NCBI RefSeq assembly: GCF_002285795.1
Contig: NZ_CP022961.1
Location: 2,732,001-2,796,000 of the forward strand
DNA length: 64,000 nt
Source of the DNA: Plantactinospora sp. KBS50
GTDB lineage: Bacteria; Actinomycetota; Actinomycetes; Mycobacteriales; Micromonosporaceae
Direction: 5' to 3'
Each line of letters opens with the position of its first letter. Positions within the stretch are counted from its first letter, which is position 1. A model generated the notes under the pieces. It searched no databases, was not told where the DNA came from, and worked only from the letters and a program-made list of their open reading frames with translations. Made by a program: the position numbers and the translations under genes. Shown here in pieces: positions 1 through 10,600 of the stretch.

Positions 1-624
1 CAGCCCTTCGATCGTCTCGGCCGGGTCCAGACCGAGTTGGTCGGCCAGCGCCAGGGCCTCACCGACCAGGACGAAGAGCGAGATCGTCGAGGTGTTGAGG
101 ACCAGCTTCAGCGCCGCGCCGCAGCCGAGCGGGCCGACGTGGCGGGTGTTGCCGAACGCCGCCAACGCCGGCCCGGCCGCCTCGACGTCCGCCGGCGTGC
201 CGCCGAGCAGGATTCGTAGCTGGCCACCGGTCGCCTGGGGCACACTGCCCACCACCGGTGCGTCGACCAGTCGGACCTCGGCCGGCAGGCTGTCGCGCAA
301 CCGGAGCACCGCGTCGCGGCCGATCGTCGACATCTCGACGACCAGGCTGCCCGGCGCGAGGTGGGCGGCGGCACCATCGGCGCCGAAGAACACGGCCTCG
401 ACCGCTGCCGGATCGGCCAGCATGGTGACAACGACCTCCCGGTCGGCCACCGCCGCGGCCGGGGTTGCCGCGGCCCTGGCCCCGGCCGCGACCAGTGGGC
501 GGGTCCGGGCCGTGGAGCGGTTCCAGACCACCACGTCGTGGCCGGCCTCGACCAGTCGCCGGGCCATGGGAGCGCCCATGTTGCCAAGCCCGAGGAATCC
601 GATACGCGTCACGATCTGTGTCAT
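1..624 (-). CDS. 3-hydroxyisobutyrate dehydrogenase-family NAD(P)-binding protein, C-terminus beyond window
   Basis: The reading frame starts at the ATG complementary to 622-624 and runs off the left edge after 208 codons, so the protein is partial. The N-terminus has a Rossmann glycine motif (GFLGLGNMGAPMA, about residues 10-22), followed by the substrate-loop region and the conserved lysine context GAALKLVLN near residue 173. These are hallmarks of the beta-hydroxyacid dehydrogenase / 6-phosphogluconate dehydrogenase-like family. Such enzymes oxidise beta-hydroxyacids or reduce semialdehydes or imines. The true substrate is unknown; succinic-semialdehyde, tartronate-semialdehyde and imine reductases are alternatives. 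It is co-directional with the MFS gene 48 bp upstream, so the two may share a transcript at the edge of the biosynthetic locus. Confidence 0.85.
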   Translation of the reverse strand, partial: MTQIVTRIGFLGLGNMGAPMARRLVEAGHDVVVWNRSTARTRPLVAAGARAAATPAAAVADREVVVTMLADPAAVEAVFFGADGAAAHLAPGSLVVEMSTIGRDAVLRLRDSLPAEVRLVDAPVVGSVPQATGGQLRILLGGTPADVEAAGPALAAFGNTRHVGPLGCGAALKLVLNTSTISLFVLVGEALALADQLGLDPAETIEGL

Positions 625-672
625 CCCTTCACCGCCGCCGGCGAGTCCACGGTGGATCGTAGAAAAGGCTGC

Positions 673-1959
673 TCACGCAGTGGGTATGGCCTCCGCCTCG
701 GGCAGCGTCCCGGCGGGAGTCATGGCGCGCTGGGCGGCCCGGGTCAGCGGCGGGCAGGCCAGCCCGGCCAGCGCCAGCAGCCCGGCCAGTACGAGCCAGC
801 CCGACCAACCGAGGCCGACGGCGAGGAAGGTGACGACGAACGGGCCGATGGTCTGCTGTAGCCCGCGGCCAAGCGCGAACACTCCCTGATATTCGCCCTG
901 TCTGCCCGGTGGCGGCAGGTGAAGCGCGAGGCCCCAGGACCCCGCGGCCTGGGAGAGCTCGCCGACCACCAGCACCACCGTACCCAGCAACAGCAGTGGA
1001 ACAGCGAGCGTCGCGCCGGCGCCCTGGCTGGTGGCGAACACGAGACAGGCCAGCGCCAGGGCCAGCCCGGACCGGGTCAGGATGCGGGCCGCCCCGGTCG
1101 CGGTCTCGGCGCCGCGGCTGGCCGCCACCTGGAACGCGATGACCAGGATGGTGTCGAGGGTGAGCACGGCGGCGTTGACGAAGTCGGGCGCGTGTGTCCG
1201 GGTCGCGATCCACAGCGGTAGCGCCACCGTCAGGATCGGCTGGAAGAACTCGAGGATGCCGGCCAGCAGGGCCAGCCCGAGGAAGCGGAGGTCACGCAGC
1301 CCGGCCCGGGGTCGTGGACCGCCGGTGGCCGTCGGCGGCACGATCCGGGTCTGCCGGGGCAGCCGCCAGACGATCGCTGCGCAGACCGCGTGACCCAGGG
1401 CAGAGACCAGCACCACCGCGGCGAAGGCGGCGCGGTTGCCGACGGTCAGCGCCACGCCGGCGCCGGCCGCGCCGATCATGAAGCCGACGTTGAGCAGACT
1501 GCGCATCTGTGCGCTGACTTTGACGCGGTCCTCCGGGGGGAACAGCTCATAGGTGAGGGCGGCTCGTAGCGGCGTGACCGAGGTTTCGCAGACCGAGATC
1601 AGGCTGGCCACGACGACGAAGCCGGTGAAGCCGTGGACGGTGCAGTAGCAGGCGAACAGCGCCACCAGGGCCAGATAGCAGGCCAGCAGCGGCGGCCGGG
1701 CGCCCAGCCGGTCGGCCAGTCGACCGATCGGCACGGTGAAGAGCAGTCCGGCCAGGCCGGCGATCGATAGTCCAAGACCGACCTGGGTGGTCGTCAGGCC
1801 GATCGTCTGCTTGAAGAAGATCGCGCTTGAGGTGAGGAACAGCCCGTAGCCGATGGACTGGACGATGGTGAGGACGGCGAGCTGGCGGGCGGCCCCCGCG
1901 CCGGGTATCAGCTCGCTCGACCAGGTCTTGACCGCGGATTTCAGCCTGTCGCCGACCAC
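673..1959 (-). CDS. Major facilitator superfamily transporter
   Basis: About 428 residues with roughly twelve hydrophobic segments. A typical MFS loop 2-3 motif (GRLADRLGARPPLL) follows the second helix, and a Pro/Ala/Gly-rich cytoplasmic loop (about residues 205-215) separates the two six-helix halves. I chose the GTG complementary to 1957-1959 because GAGGAG lies six bases upstream; the in-frame TTG at 1965 would abut that ribosome site directly. It is divergent from the NRPS operon beginning at 2475, so it could export the product or an intermediate, but this is inferred from position only. No drug-specific signature is visible. Confidence 0.85.
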   Translation of the reverse strand: MVGDRLKSAVKTWSSELIPGAGAARQLAVLTIVQSIGYGLFLTSSAIFFKQTIGLTTTQVGLGLSIAGLAGLLFTVPIGRLADRLGARPPLLACYLALVALFACYCTVHGFTGFVVVASLISVCETSVTPLRAALTYELFPPEDRVKVSAQMRSLLNVGFMIGAAGAGVALTVGNRAAFAAVVLVSALGHAVCAAIVWRLPRQTRIVPPTATGGPRPRAGLRDLRFLGLALLAGILEFFQPILTVALPLWIATRTHAPDFVNAAVLTLDTILVIAFQVAASRGAETATGAARILTRSGLALALACLVFATSQGAGATLAVPLLLLGTVVLVVGELSQAAGSWGLALHLPPPGRQGEYQGVFALGRGLQQTIGPFVVTFLAVGLGWSGWLVLAGLLALAGLACPPLTRAAQRAMTPAGTLPEAEAIPTA

Positions 1960-2474
1960 AGACAACTCCTCGCCCCGTGCCGCCCCGTAGTTGAACTGAT
2001 CTCGCCCATTCGGCCAAGCACGACCCTAGAAGCCGTGGTGTACGGATGTCAAACCTCAACCGTGGCGCCTGTGCGTAAAGGCTGCTCGCATCACTGATCA
2101 ACCCAACGCATTCGATGTACCTCGCGGTCTCGTCCGGCGATCTCTCCCTGGTGGATCATTAGATTGGTGGACGCAAATCGGTCTTGCGATTGACGGAACC
2201 AGGATGTTAGGTTCCGTTTGTCTTCCTGTTGGTGATCCTGGAGGACAAGTTACGCCATGTCATGTCTTTCGCTGTACCTTACGTCCGCATTGCCCAAGTC
2301 AGGTGCCCGTTGCTGTACACGCTGCACCTGCGAATGCCCGACGACGCTGCTGACGATTTCTTGTGTCGCCGCGGTGGATTGCTTATGCCGCCCGGAAGTG
2401 GATGGCAGTCCAAAGAGATCGTGCGAAATTGTCATTCGCGCAGATGAACGATTCGATTCGGGGGAAGCCGGTCC
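1960..2474. other. Divergent intergenic region upstream of the NRPS-PKS operon
   Basis: Roughly 515 bp between the MFS gene and the first NRPS gene, clearly less GC-rich than the surrounding genes. It must contain the promoters for both directions. One perfect 8-bp inverted repeat is listed separately. Short frames inside (for example 2257-2493, cysteine-rich) lack the third-position GC bias of this genome and I do not call them genes. A purine-rich GGAGGA at 2240-2245 precedes ATGs at 2257 and 2262, so a small leader peptide cannot be fully excluded. Confidence 0.6.
2193..2217. promoter_or_regulatory. Inverted repeat, possible operator
   Basis: ACGGAACC at 2193-2200 and GGTTCCGT at 2210-2217 form perfect 8-bp arms separated by 9 bases. 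The size and spacing suit a dimeric regulator such as a TetR- or MarR-family protein, or a leader hairpin. It lies about 260 bp before the NRPS start and 235 bp before the MFS start. No regulator gene is present in the window to pair with it. Confidence 0.35.
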
Positions 2475-4265
2475 ATGTCACGGGCGTCGCTAATTCATGA
2501 GTTCGTTGCGAACTGGGTAGACCGCCGGCCGACGTCGATTGCGGTGCGCGATCCCCTGAGCGGTGAACAGCTCAACTACGGTGAGCTGTGGGATCGGGCT
2601 GGCGGGCTGGCCGCCGCCCTGGTCGAGGTCGGCGTGCGGCGCACCGACGTGGTGGCCGTGGCCCAGGACCGTTCGGTCGGCCTGGTCGTCACACTCCTGG
2701 GAGTCCTCCGGGCCGGTGCCGCCTACCTGCCGCTGGACTCGATGGCCCCGCCGACCCGCCTGGCGGGCATCCTGCAGGACGCCGGGGCCGGCGTCGTCGT
2801 CCGGTCCCGGTCGGGCGGCAGCCTCGGCCTGCCCCCTGGCCTGCGTGTGCTGAACCTGGACGAACTTGGTGGGGGCACGACCGAGGTCGCCGGCCAGACG
2901 CCCGACGATCCGGCCTACGTGGCGTTCACCTCGGGGTCGACCGGGCGGCCCAAGGGAGTCGTGGTGCCGCACCGGGCCGTGCGCCGGCTCGCCGTCGCAC
3001 CGCTGTTCTGCACGGTCGAGCCGGGCTACCGGGTCGGCAACGGGGCCAACCCGGCGTTCGACGCCACCACGTTCGAACTGTGGAACACGCTGACCGCGGG
3101 CGCGACCGTCGTCGTGCTGCCGTCCCTGGCCGAGTTGCCGCTGGCGGACTGGATAACACTGATCCGCGACGAGCGCCTGGACTGCCTGTTCCTGACGACG
3201 TCGCTGTTCCACACGGTGGCCCGGGAACGGCCCGACGCGTTCCGGGCGCTGCGAACCCTGGTGGTCGGCGGGGAACAGCTGGACATCCGGGCGGTGCGGC
3301 GGGTCCTGGCCGCCGAGCCGCCGGGACGGCTGGTGAACGGCTACGGCCCGACGGAGACGACGACCTTCGCGGCCTACTTCGACTGCACCAGGGAGAGCCT
3401 GGCCGGGATGGACCGCGTCCCGATCGGTTTTCCGTTGCAGGAGACCACACTTCACGTCCTGAACGAGCGGAACGAACCGGTACCCACCGGGACGTTCGGC
3501 GAACTGTGCGTGGGCGGCCCGGGTGTCGCGCTCGGCTATCTGCATCATCCCGAGTTGACCGCGCGGCGGTTCGTCCGGCTTCCCGACACCCGGGGGTTCG
3601 TCTACCGCACGGGTGACCTGGCCCGGCAACTTCCCTCGGGCGCGTACGAAGTCGCCGGCCGGCGCGACCGGCAGGTGAAGCTGCGCGGTTTCCGGATCGA
3701 GTTGGACGAGATCGAACGGGCGACGGTGGCCACCGGGCTCTGCGACGCCGCGTTCGTGGAGAAGATCGGCGACGGCCCGGCGGCGACGTTGATCGGGTTC
3801 GTCCTGCCGCCGGCCGCGGGCGGGCCGCCCTCCGGTGAACTGGCTCGTGAGCTGGGCCGCCGGCTGCGCGACCGACTGCCGGCCTACATGCTGCCGGCCC
3901 GCTGGATAGCCCTGGACCGGCTGCCCATCGGGCCGACCGGCAAGACCGACCGGGCCGCGCTCCTGAGCCTGCTCGACGCTGCGCCGACCTCCGCCGGCGA
4001 GCCCGCCGGACCCGGGGACGCCGGCGACGTGGGGGCGCCCGTCGGCACCGCTGTTGCCGCGATCTGGCGTGACGTGCTGGCCGTGCCGCGAGTGGCGCCC
4101 GAGGACAACTTCGTCGAGCTGGGCGGCAACTCGATCCTGGCCATGCAGGTGGCCGCGCGGATCAGGCAGAACCTGGGCTGCCGGGTCGAGCCGGCCGACG
4201 TTCTGCTGACCGACACCCTGGCCGGTCTCGCCGCGCGGCTGGAAGCGGCCAGCCCGGCCCGCTGA
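2475..4265 (+). CDS. NRPS adenylation-thiolation didomain protein
   Basis: 596 residues, with an A domain at about 20-500 and a carrier domain at about 520-590. A-domain core motifs are clear: FTSGSTGRPKG (A3), NGYGPTETT (A5), YRTGDLAR (A7), and a lysine near GPTGKTDR (A10). The carrier serine is in ELGGNSILAM. By manual alignment to GrsA, the binding-pocket residues read D-A-F-F-V-G-G-T-F-K, which resembles codes for branched aliphatic residues such as valine or isoleucine; this prediction is tentative. There is no condensation domain, so it probably acts as a loading or stand-alone module feeding the C-T-C-T protein encoded 32 bp downstream. GGGGAA precedes the ATG by about eight bases. Confidence 0.9.
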   Translation: MSRASLIHEFVANWVDRRPTSIAVRDPLSGEQLNYGELWDRAGGLAAALVEVGVRRTDVVAVAQDRSVGLVVTLLGVLRAGAAYLPLDSMAPPTRLAGILQDAGAGVVVRSRSGGSLGLPPGLRVLNLDELGGGTTEVAGQTPDDPAYVAFTSGSTGRPKGVVVPHRAVRRLAVAPLFCTVEPGYRVGNGANPAFDATTFELWNTLTAGATVVVLPSLAELPLADWITLIRDERLDCLFLTTSLFHTVARERPDAFRALRTLVVGGEQLDIRAVRRVLAAEPPGRLVNGYGPTETTTFAAYFDCTRESLAGMDRVPIGFPLQETTLHVLNERNEPVPTGTFGELCVGGPGVALGYLHHPELTARRFVRLPDTRGFVYRTGDLARQLPSGAYEVAGRRDRQVKLRGFRIELDEIERATVATGLCDAAFVEKIGDGPAATLIGFVLPPAAGGPPSGELARELGRRLRDRLPAYMLPARWIALDRLPIGPTGKTDRAALLSLLDAAPTSAGEPAGPGDAGDVGAPVGTAVAAIWRDVLAVPRVAPEDNFVELGGNSILAMQVAARIRQNLGCRVEPADVLLTDTLAGLAARLEAASPAR

Positions 4266-4297
4266 GGCCCACCCGTCGACACCTTCGGAGATGACGC

Positions 4298-7200
4298 ATG
4301 ACCTCAGGTCCGACCGCACTCGCCGCCGAGGGCTCCGGCGGGGCGTTGGGGGAACTCCGCGTGGCCCGGCTCTCCCCAGCTCAGGAGCGGGTCTGGTTCG
4401 TTGACGCCGCGTCACCGGGCAACGCGACCTACAACGTTCCGCTCCTCGTACGGACCGCACAGCACCTGGATCCGGAGGCGTTCGCCCGAGCCCTGGGCCG
4501 ACTCGTCGCGCGTCACGAGATCTTGCGTACCACGTACCGTCTCGGTGAGCGCGGCCCGGAGCAGGTGGTGCGGGAGGTAACCGCGGTACCGGTACGCCGG
4601 GTGGATCTGGGCGCCCATCCCGACCCCGTCGGTCGGGTCCGGGCGGCAGCCGAGGAACTCGCCCGTGAACCCTTCGACCTGGGTACGGGGCCGGTGCTGC
4701 GTGCCGTGATCTGGCAGGGCATCCCCGGCGGAGACGCCTTTCTGCTGCTGTTGCACCACATCGCGGTCGACGGCTGGTCGCTCGCCCCGCTGCTGGAGGA
4801 CCTGGCTGGCGCCTATCGGGCGGCCTGCGGCGGGACGCCGTTCGTGCCACCGCCGCTGCCCGCCCAGTACGTCGACGTGGCCGTGGCCGCCCGAGCCGAT
4901 GCCGCCGATCCGCAGGTCCACGAGCTGATCCGGCGCAGGGCGGCCGAGCTGGCCCCGGTCCGCGCCGGGCTGAGGCTGGCCGGCGCGCGGCCGGTCGCGC
5001 CCGCCCCGGACGGCAGCCGAGCCGGCGCGCAGCTGGCCTTCCCGGTACCGGTCGGAGTGCCCGAACTGGCCCGGACGTTGCGGGTGACCCCGTTCGTGGT
5101 GCTGACCGCCGCCGTCCAGGCCCTGATCCACGGCTGGTCCGGGCGCGACGAGTTCCTGCTCGCCGTGATGACCGCCAACCGTCTGGCCGTCGAGCACGAG
5201 CGCCTGGTGGGCTTCTTCGTCAACACTGTGCCGGTGCGCTGTGCGGTGTCGCAGGGACAGACCTTCCGGGAACTCTGCGGCCAGGTCAGGATCGACGCGT
5301 ACGCGGCGCTCGGCCACCAGCGTCTGCCCTACGACCAGCTGACGCGGGCGGTCGCGGCGTCGCGGGGCAGCGGCCGGAGGCCACTGGCCGATATCGGGTT
5401 CGTGTTGCAGAACACCGTCGTGCCGGACGTCGAGGGCTGGTCGCCGCCGGTGGTGCTCGGCACCGGTACGGCGAAGTTCGACCTGCTGCTCGTGGTCGAC
5501 GACGGACCCGGCGGCAGCACGCTGACCATCGAGTTCGACACCGATCGGTACCCGGCGGCGGCGGTCGTCGCCCTGGGCGAGGGCTTTGGCCGGTTGCTCA
5601 CGGCGGCGGTGGCGGCGCCGGACACCAGGATCGCCGACTTGCCCGGCGGGCCACGGACGGTTCCGGTCCCGGCTGCCGACGCGCGCGAGACCAACCCGGC
5701 GGTGACCGCCGGCGGGGTCGGGCCGGCCGGACCCGACACGCGGGCCGCCGCCGAGTTGTTCAGCACCACGCTGGCGGAGAGCCCGTGGCTGACCCCGCCG
5801 CCGCCCGGGCAGCTACGGCCGGGTGACGACTTCTTCGTCCTCGGCGGCCACTCGTTGCTGGCCGTGATGATGCTTGCCCAGGCGCAACGGGTGTACGGCG
5901 TTGTCATCCCGCCACGTGCCTTCCTGGCCGAGCCGACCGTCGCGGGGCTGGCCCGGCTGCTCGCTCCGGCCGGGTCGACCACGGCCGGTGGGGTGCCGGC
6001 GGTGCCCGGCGCAGACGAACCGGACGACGCCGATTCGCTGGCCCCGGCCACCGCGGTGCAGCAGCGATTGTGGACCATCGACCGGATCGACGCGCTGCGC
6101 CGGGCCTACCTGCTCCCGTCGGTCGTGGAATACCGGGGTCCCGTCGATCGCGTCGTGCTGGTCCGGGCGGTCGACCGGGTCCTGGCCCGACATCCCGCGC
6201 TGCGGTCCCGGTTCCTGCTCGACCGCCGTCGCCGGCAGGTCTGTTGCCGGACCGACCGTCCCGCCGCCACCGCCGAATCCCTGGACGGCGCCGCGTGGAG
6301 CCGGGCCGAGCTGCGCGAGCACCTGGCGCGGGCGTGCTGGTCGGCCTTTGACCTGGCCACCGACGCGCCGGCTCGGGCCGAGGTGCTCGCCCGCACCGAT
6401 GCCCGGACCCTGCTCGTACTGGTGATGCACCACATCGTGGCCGACGGCTGGTCCCGGCGGCTGCTGCTGGCGGAGATCGCCTCGACCTACGACGAGATGA
6501 CCGGTGTGGCCCCGGCGACGCAGCCGGCGGCCGCGCCGGTTCCCGCCGTCGCCCCGCCGGCCGGTGCGGCCGGGCTCGACCCGGTGTTGGAGCGGCTCCG
6601 CGGGGCGCCGATCGACATCGACCTGCCACACGATCGACCTCGGGGGAGTTGCAGAGCACCACGGCCGGCGTCCGTACCGCGCGGCTCGGCCCCGGCCTCA
6701 CCACGGCGGTCCGCCATGCCGTCCGGCCACTCGGCTGCACCACTTTCATGACCGCGGCCGCCCTGCTGGCGGTCGCGCTGGCACGCCGAGGCGCCCAGCG
6801 CGACTTCCTGTTCGCCTTCCCGTGGGCCGGCCGGGACGACGGACCCACCGCCATGGCGATCGGGATGTTCGTCAACACGCTGGTCCTGCGAGTGGATCTG
6901 GCGGCGGCCGGTAGCTGGCGGGCGCTGCTGGCCCGGGTCCGGGAGAACTGTCTGGCCGCCTACCGCCAGGCCGACGTCCCGTTCGACGAGGTCGCCGCCG
7001 CGCTGCATCCCGGGCGTGACCTCAGTCGGCCGGCGCTGACTCCGGTGTACCTCAGCGTCGAGGAGGGACGCGACCAACCCGCGTCGCCGGCCGGGACGAC
7101 CGCCCGCTACCTCGACCTCGACCCACTGCACCTCAAGTACGAACTGGAGCTGGTGGCCACCGATCTCGGCGACGACATCGAGGTGGCAATGACCTACGCG

Positions 7201-7644
7201 GTCGGCCTGTTCGAGCCGGCCACCGCCGCGATGCTGCTCGACGATCTCGTCACGGCGGCCCGTGACCTCGCGGCCGACCCGGATGCCCATCCCCTGGAGG
7301 AGACTGCCATGTCCACCACCGCCGCGGCCGAGGACCGAAGCCAGGCCGGGCTCATCGAGAGTGTCCGGCGAGCCTGGGCGGACGTGCTCGACCTGGATTC
7401 GCCCGGCCAGGTGCCGGTCGACGTCAACTTCCTGGAGGCTGGCGGCAGCTCGCTGCTGCTGATCATGCTCTGGGAACAGCTGGAACCGCTGACCACCCGG
7501 ATGCTCCGGGTCTCCGACCTGTTCGAGCACGGCACGGTACGCCGCCAGGCGGCCCTGCTGGCCGACGACGAGCCGGCCGAGGACCTGCTCGCCGGCACCG
7601 TCCTCGACGAGGAGCCGGTCGCGACCGCTGGGGCGAGCGAGTGA
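4298..7644 (+). CDS. NRPS protein C-T-C-T without adenylation domains (apparent frameshift)
   Basis: Read as one gene of about 1,115 residues after adding one G to the G5 run at 6642-6646. Without this, frame 2 ends at 6751 and the rest continues in frame 1. Order: condensation domain (catalytic LHHIAVDGW near residue 152), carrier (GGHSLLAV near 518), second condensation domain (MHHIVADGW near 710, C-terminal half beyond the shift), second carrier (AGGSSLLLI near 1049). Both HHxxxDG motifs are intact. Neither carrier has an adjacent A domain, so both must be charged in trans, plausibly by the 2475 A domain or the free A domain at 15477. The stop overlaps the PKS start (GTGA). Confidence 0.88.
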
Positions 7645-10600
7645 GCGCCGGCACCGACATAGCGGTCGTCGGTGTCGGGCTGCGTTTTCCCGACGCGTGG
7701 ACCCCGGCCCAGTTCTGGCGCAACATCGACGTCGGCGTCGTCTCCATGCGTGACCTGGATCCGCGGGCGCTGGCCGGTTCCGGGCTCACCCCGAGCAACT
7801 CCACCAGCCCGGATTCGTCGGCCTCGGCACGGTGCTGCCCGGGGTGGCGGAGTTCGCCGCGGACTTCTTCGGCTACCGGCCGGCCGAGGCCGAGAGCATC
7901 GACCCCCAGCAGCGGATCTTCCTGGAGGCTGCCTGGGAGGCGCTCGAGGCGGCGGGTCATCCGCCCCGGCCGGATGGCCCGGTGGTGTCGGTGTTCGCCG
8001 GCAGCGCGGCCGGCGCCTACTCGGCCGTCCTGCTCGCCGGCCGGGCCCGTGCGGTCGGGTTGCGGGCGGCGTACGACGACCTCGACCTGACCGTGGGGGG
8101 TCAGGCCGATTTCATGCCCTCCCGGGTGGCGTACAAGCTCGGACTGCGCGGTCCCGCCCTGGCCCTGCAGACCGGCTGCTCGTCGTCGCTCTACGCCGTG
8201 CACTACGCGCGGTCGAGTCTGCTGGCGGGCGAGTGTGACCTGGCCCTGGCCGGCGGCGCCACCGTGCTGGAACCGCTGCGGGGCTACCTGTACCAGCCGG
8301 GCGGGGTGCTCTCGGAGGACGGCTACTGCCGGTCCTTCGACGCCCGGTCCACCGGCACCACGTACAGCTCCGGGGTGGGGTGGTGGCCCTGCGCAGGTTG
8401 GCCGACGCGCTCGCCGACGGGGACGACATCCTTGCGGTGCTGCGCGGCAGCGCCGTGGGCAACGACGGATCCGACCGGATGGGGTTCGTCGCGCCCAGCC
8501 CGTCCGGTGTGGCAGAGGTCGTCGCGACCGCCCTTCGCGTGGCCGGCGTACCGGGCGAACAGCTGCGCTACGCCGAGGCGCACGGCACGGCGACCGCGGT
8601 TGGCGACCACATCGAGCTGCTCGGCCTGACCGGGGCCCTGCGCCGGGGCACCGACAGGAGCGGCTTCTGCGGGCTCGGCTCCGTGATGACCAACATCGGC
8701 CACACCGGGCCGGCGGCCGGCATCGCCGGCTTCATCAAGGCGATGCACGTTGCCCGGACCGGTCGCCTGCCGGCGCATCCGATGTTCGAGCGTCCGCGCG
8801 ACCCCGGGCTGCTGGCCGAGAGCCCGTTCTACGTCGTCACCGAGCCCGCGGCGGTGACCGACCCGGACCGGCACGTGCTGGTCAACTCGATGGGGGTGGG
8901 CGGCACCAACGCGGCGGCCGTACTGGCGCCGCCGCCGGAGCCCACCCGGGCGCCGGCTCCGCAGCGCCCGGTCGTCCGGCTGGTCCTCTCCGCGCGCAAC
9001 CGGGCCGAACTCGACGCCCTCTCGGTACGGATGGCCGAGGTCGTCGAGCGGGGCGAGCATCCGGCCGCCGATCTGGCGTACACGCTGCGGGTGGGGCGGG
9101 CCACGTTCGACGAGCGCCGGGTGGTGACCGCGCCGGCCGACAAGCTCGCCGCGGCCCTGCGGTTGCCGCGCCCGCCCGCCGTGCGAACCACCCGCACCAC
9201 GCCGCAGCGGGCGCTCCTGGTGCTGCCGGAGCCGGCCACGGCCCGGTCGGCGGAGCTGGCCCGGCGGCTGCTGGCCGCACTGCCCGAGCGCACCCGGGCG
9301 GTCCGTGGGATCCCGGCCTCGGTGCCGGCCGACACCGTGGTCCTGCACGTTTCCCCCGCCGTTTCCCCGGCCGGGGCCAACACCCTGGTCGTGCCAGTCG
9401 GGGCGACCCCCGACGAGGTGGACGACCTCGTCGACGCCGCGCTCGTCGTGCTGTGGTCGGCCGGCGTCCGGGTCGACTTCGCCGCGACCACGACGGCCGG
9501 CCGGCGGATCACCCTGCCGACCTACCCCTTTTCCCGGAACCGGTTCTGGGCGCTGGACCGCTACGACACCGAGGCCGACATTCCGGTTGCGTCCGCCCCG
9601 ACCAACGGCGCGGCGACCAACGGTGCGGCGACCAACGGCGTGGCGACCGGTGCCGACGGGATCGAAGCCGACCTGCTCGACGTCTGGCGGGGCCTGTTCG
9701 GCGTCGACGGCATCGGCCCGGAGGACGAGTTCGGCCGGCTCGGGGCACCTCGCTGTTGTCCGTCCAGATGGTCCTCGAGGTGCAGCGCAGACACGGCGTG
9801 CTGGTCAACATCCATCGCGCCGGCGGCAGTCGGGCCACCGTCCGGCGGGTCGCGGCGATCGTGCGCGGCCTGCGGGACAGCGCGTACGCCGGCGCGGTCG
9901 ACCCGGCGCTGGACGGCGACGGTGCCCTGGTCGACCTGGACCTGCAGCTGCCGTTGGGCGAACTGGCCGCCGCGGAGGCCGCGGGCCGGGACGTGCTGCT
10001 GACCGGCGCGACCGGATACCTCGGTGCGTTTCTGTTGCAGGATCTGCTCGCCGTCACCACGGGCCGGGTGTACTGCCTGGTCCGCGCGGCGGACGAGGCC
10101 ACCGCGATGGAACGGCTACGGGCCACGGCCGAGAAGTTCGGCCTGCCCGCGCCGGACCCCGATCGGGTCCACCCGGTACCCGGAGACCTGCGCGGGATCG
10201 GTGCGGTGTGCGCGTCCTACCGCTCCGGCGAACTGGCCACCCGGGTCGGCCATGTGCTGCACTGCGGGGCGAAGGTCGTGTTCACCGAGCCCTACCGGGA
10301 GATCCGGCACGACAACGTGCTACCCCTGGTCGAGCTGCTGGTGTGGATGCGCGGACACGGCATCCGGGACATCAGCTTCATCTCCACGGTGGCGGCGACC
10401 GCTCCCGCGGTCGGCGCGGACGGGCGCCACCTGGAGACTCGCGACCAGGCGCTGGACCCGCAACTCGGCGGCTACGGGGCCAGCAAGTGGGCCAGCGAGC
10501 GGCTGCTGGAACGCGCCGAACAGGACGGCATGCGGGTCCGGGTCTTCCGGCCGGGGATGATCATGGCATCGAGCCGCAGCGGCGCCTGCAACGACAAGGA

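Noticed and set aside
2257-2493. Cysteine-rich 78-codon frame (eleven Cys) upstream of the NRPS, reminiscent of a RiPP precursor, with GGAGGA upstream
   Set aside because: Third codon positions are only modestly GC-rich, it uses rare codons including TTA, it runs into the NRPS start, and no maturation enzyme is nearby.
2490-4850. 786-codon minus-strand open frame opposite the first two NRPS genes
   Set aside because: It is a mirror of GC-rich coding on the plus strand; its composition is Arg/Gly/Pro-dominated and no domain is recognisable.
6600-9750. Programmed frameshifting in the NRPS-PKS genes
   Set aside because: No slippery heptamer or consistent pseudoknot; the same type of shift occurs in unrelated ABC, flippase and oxidase genes, which fits sequencing error better.
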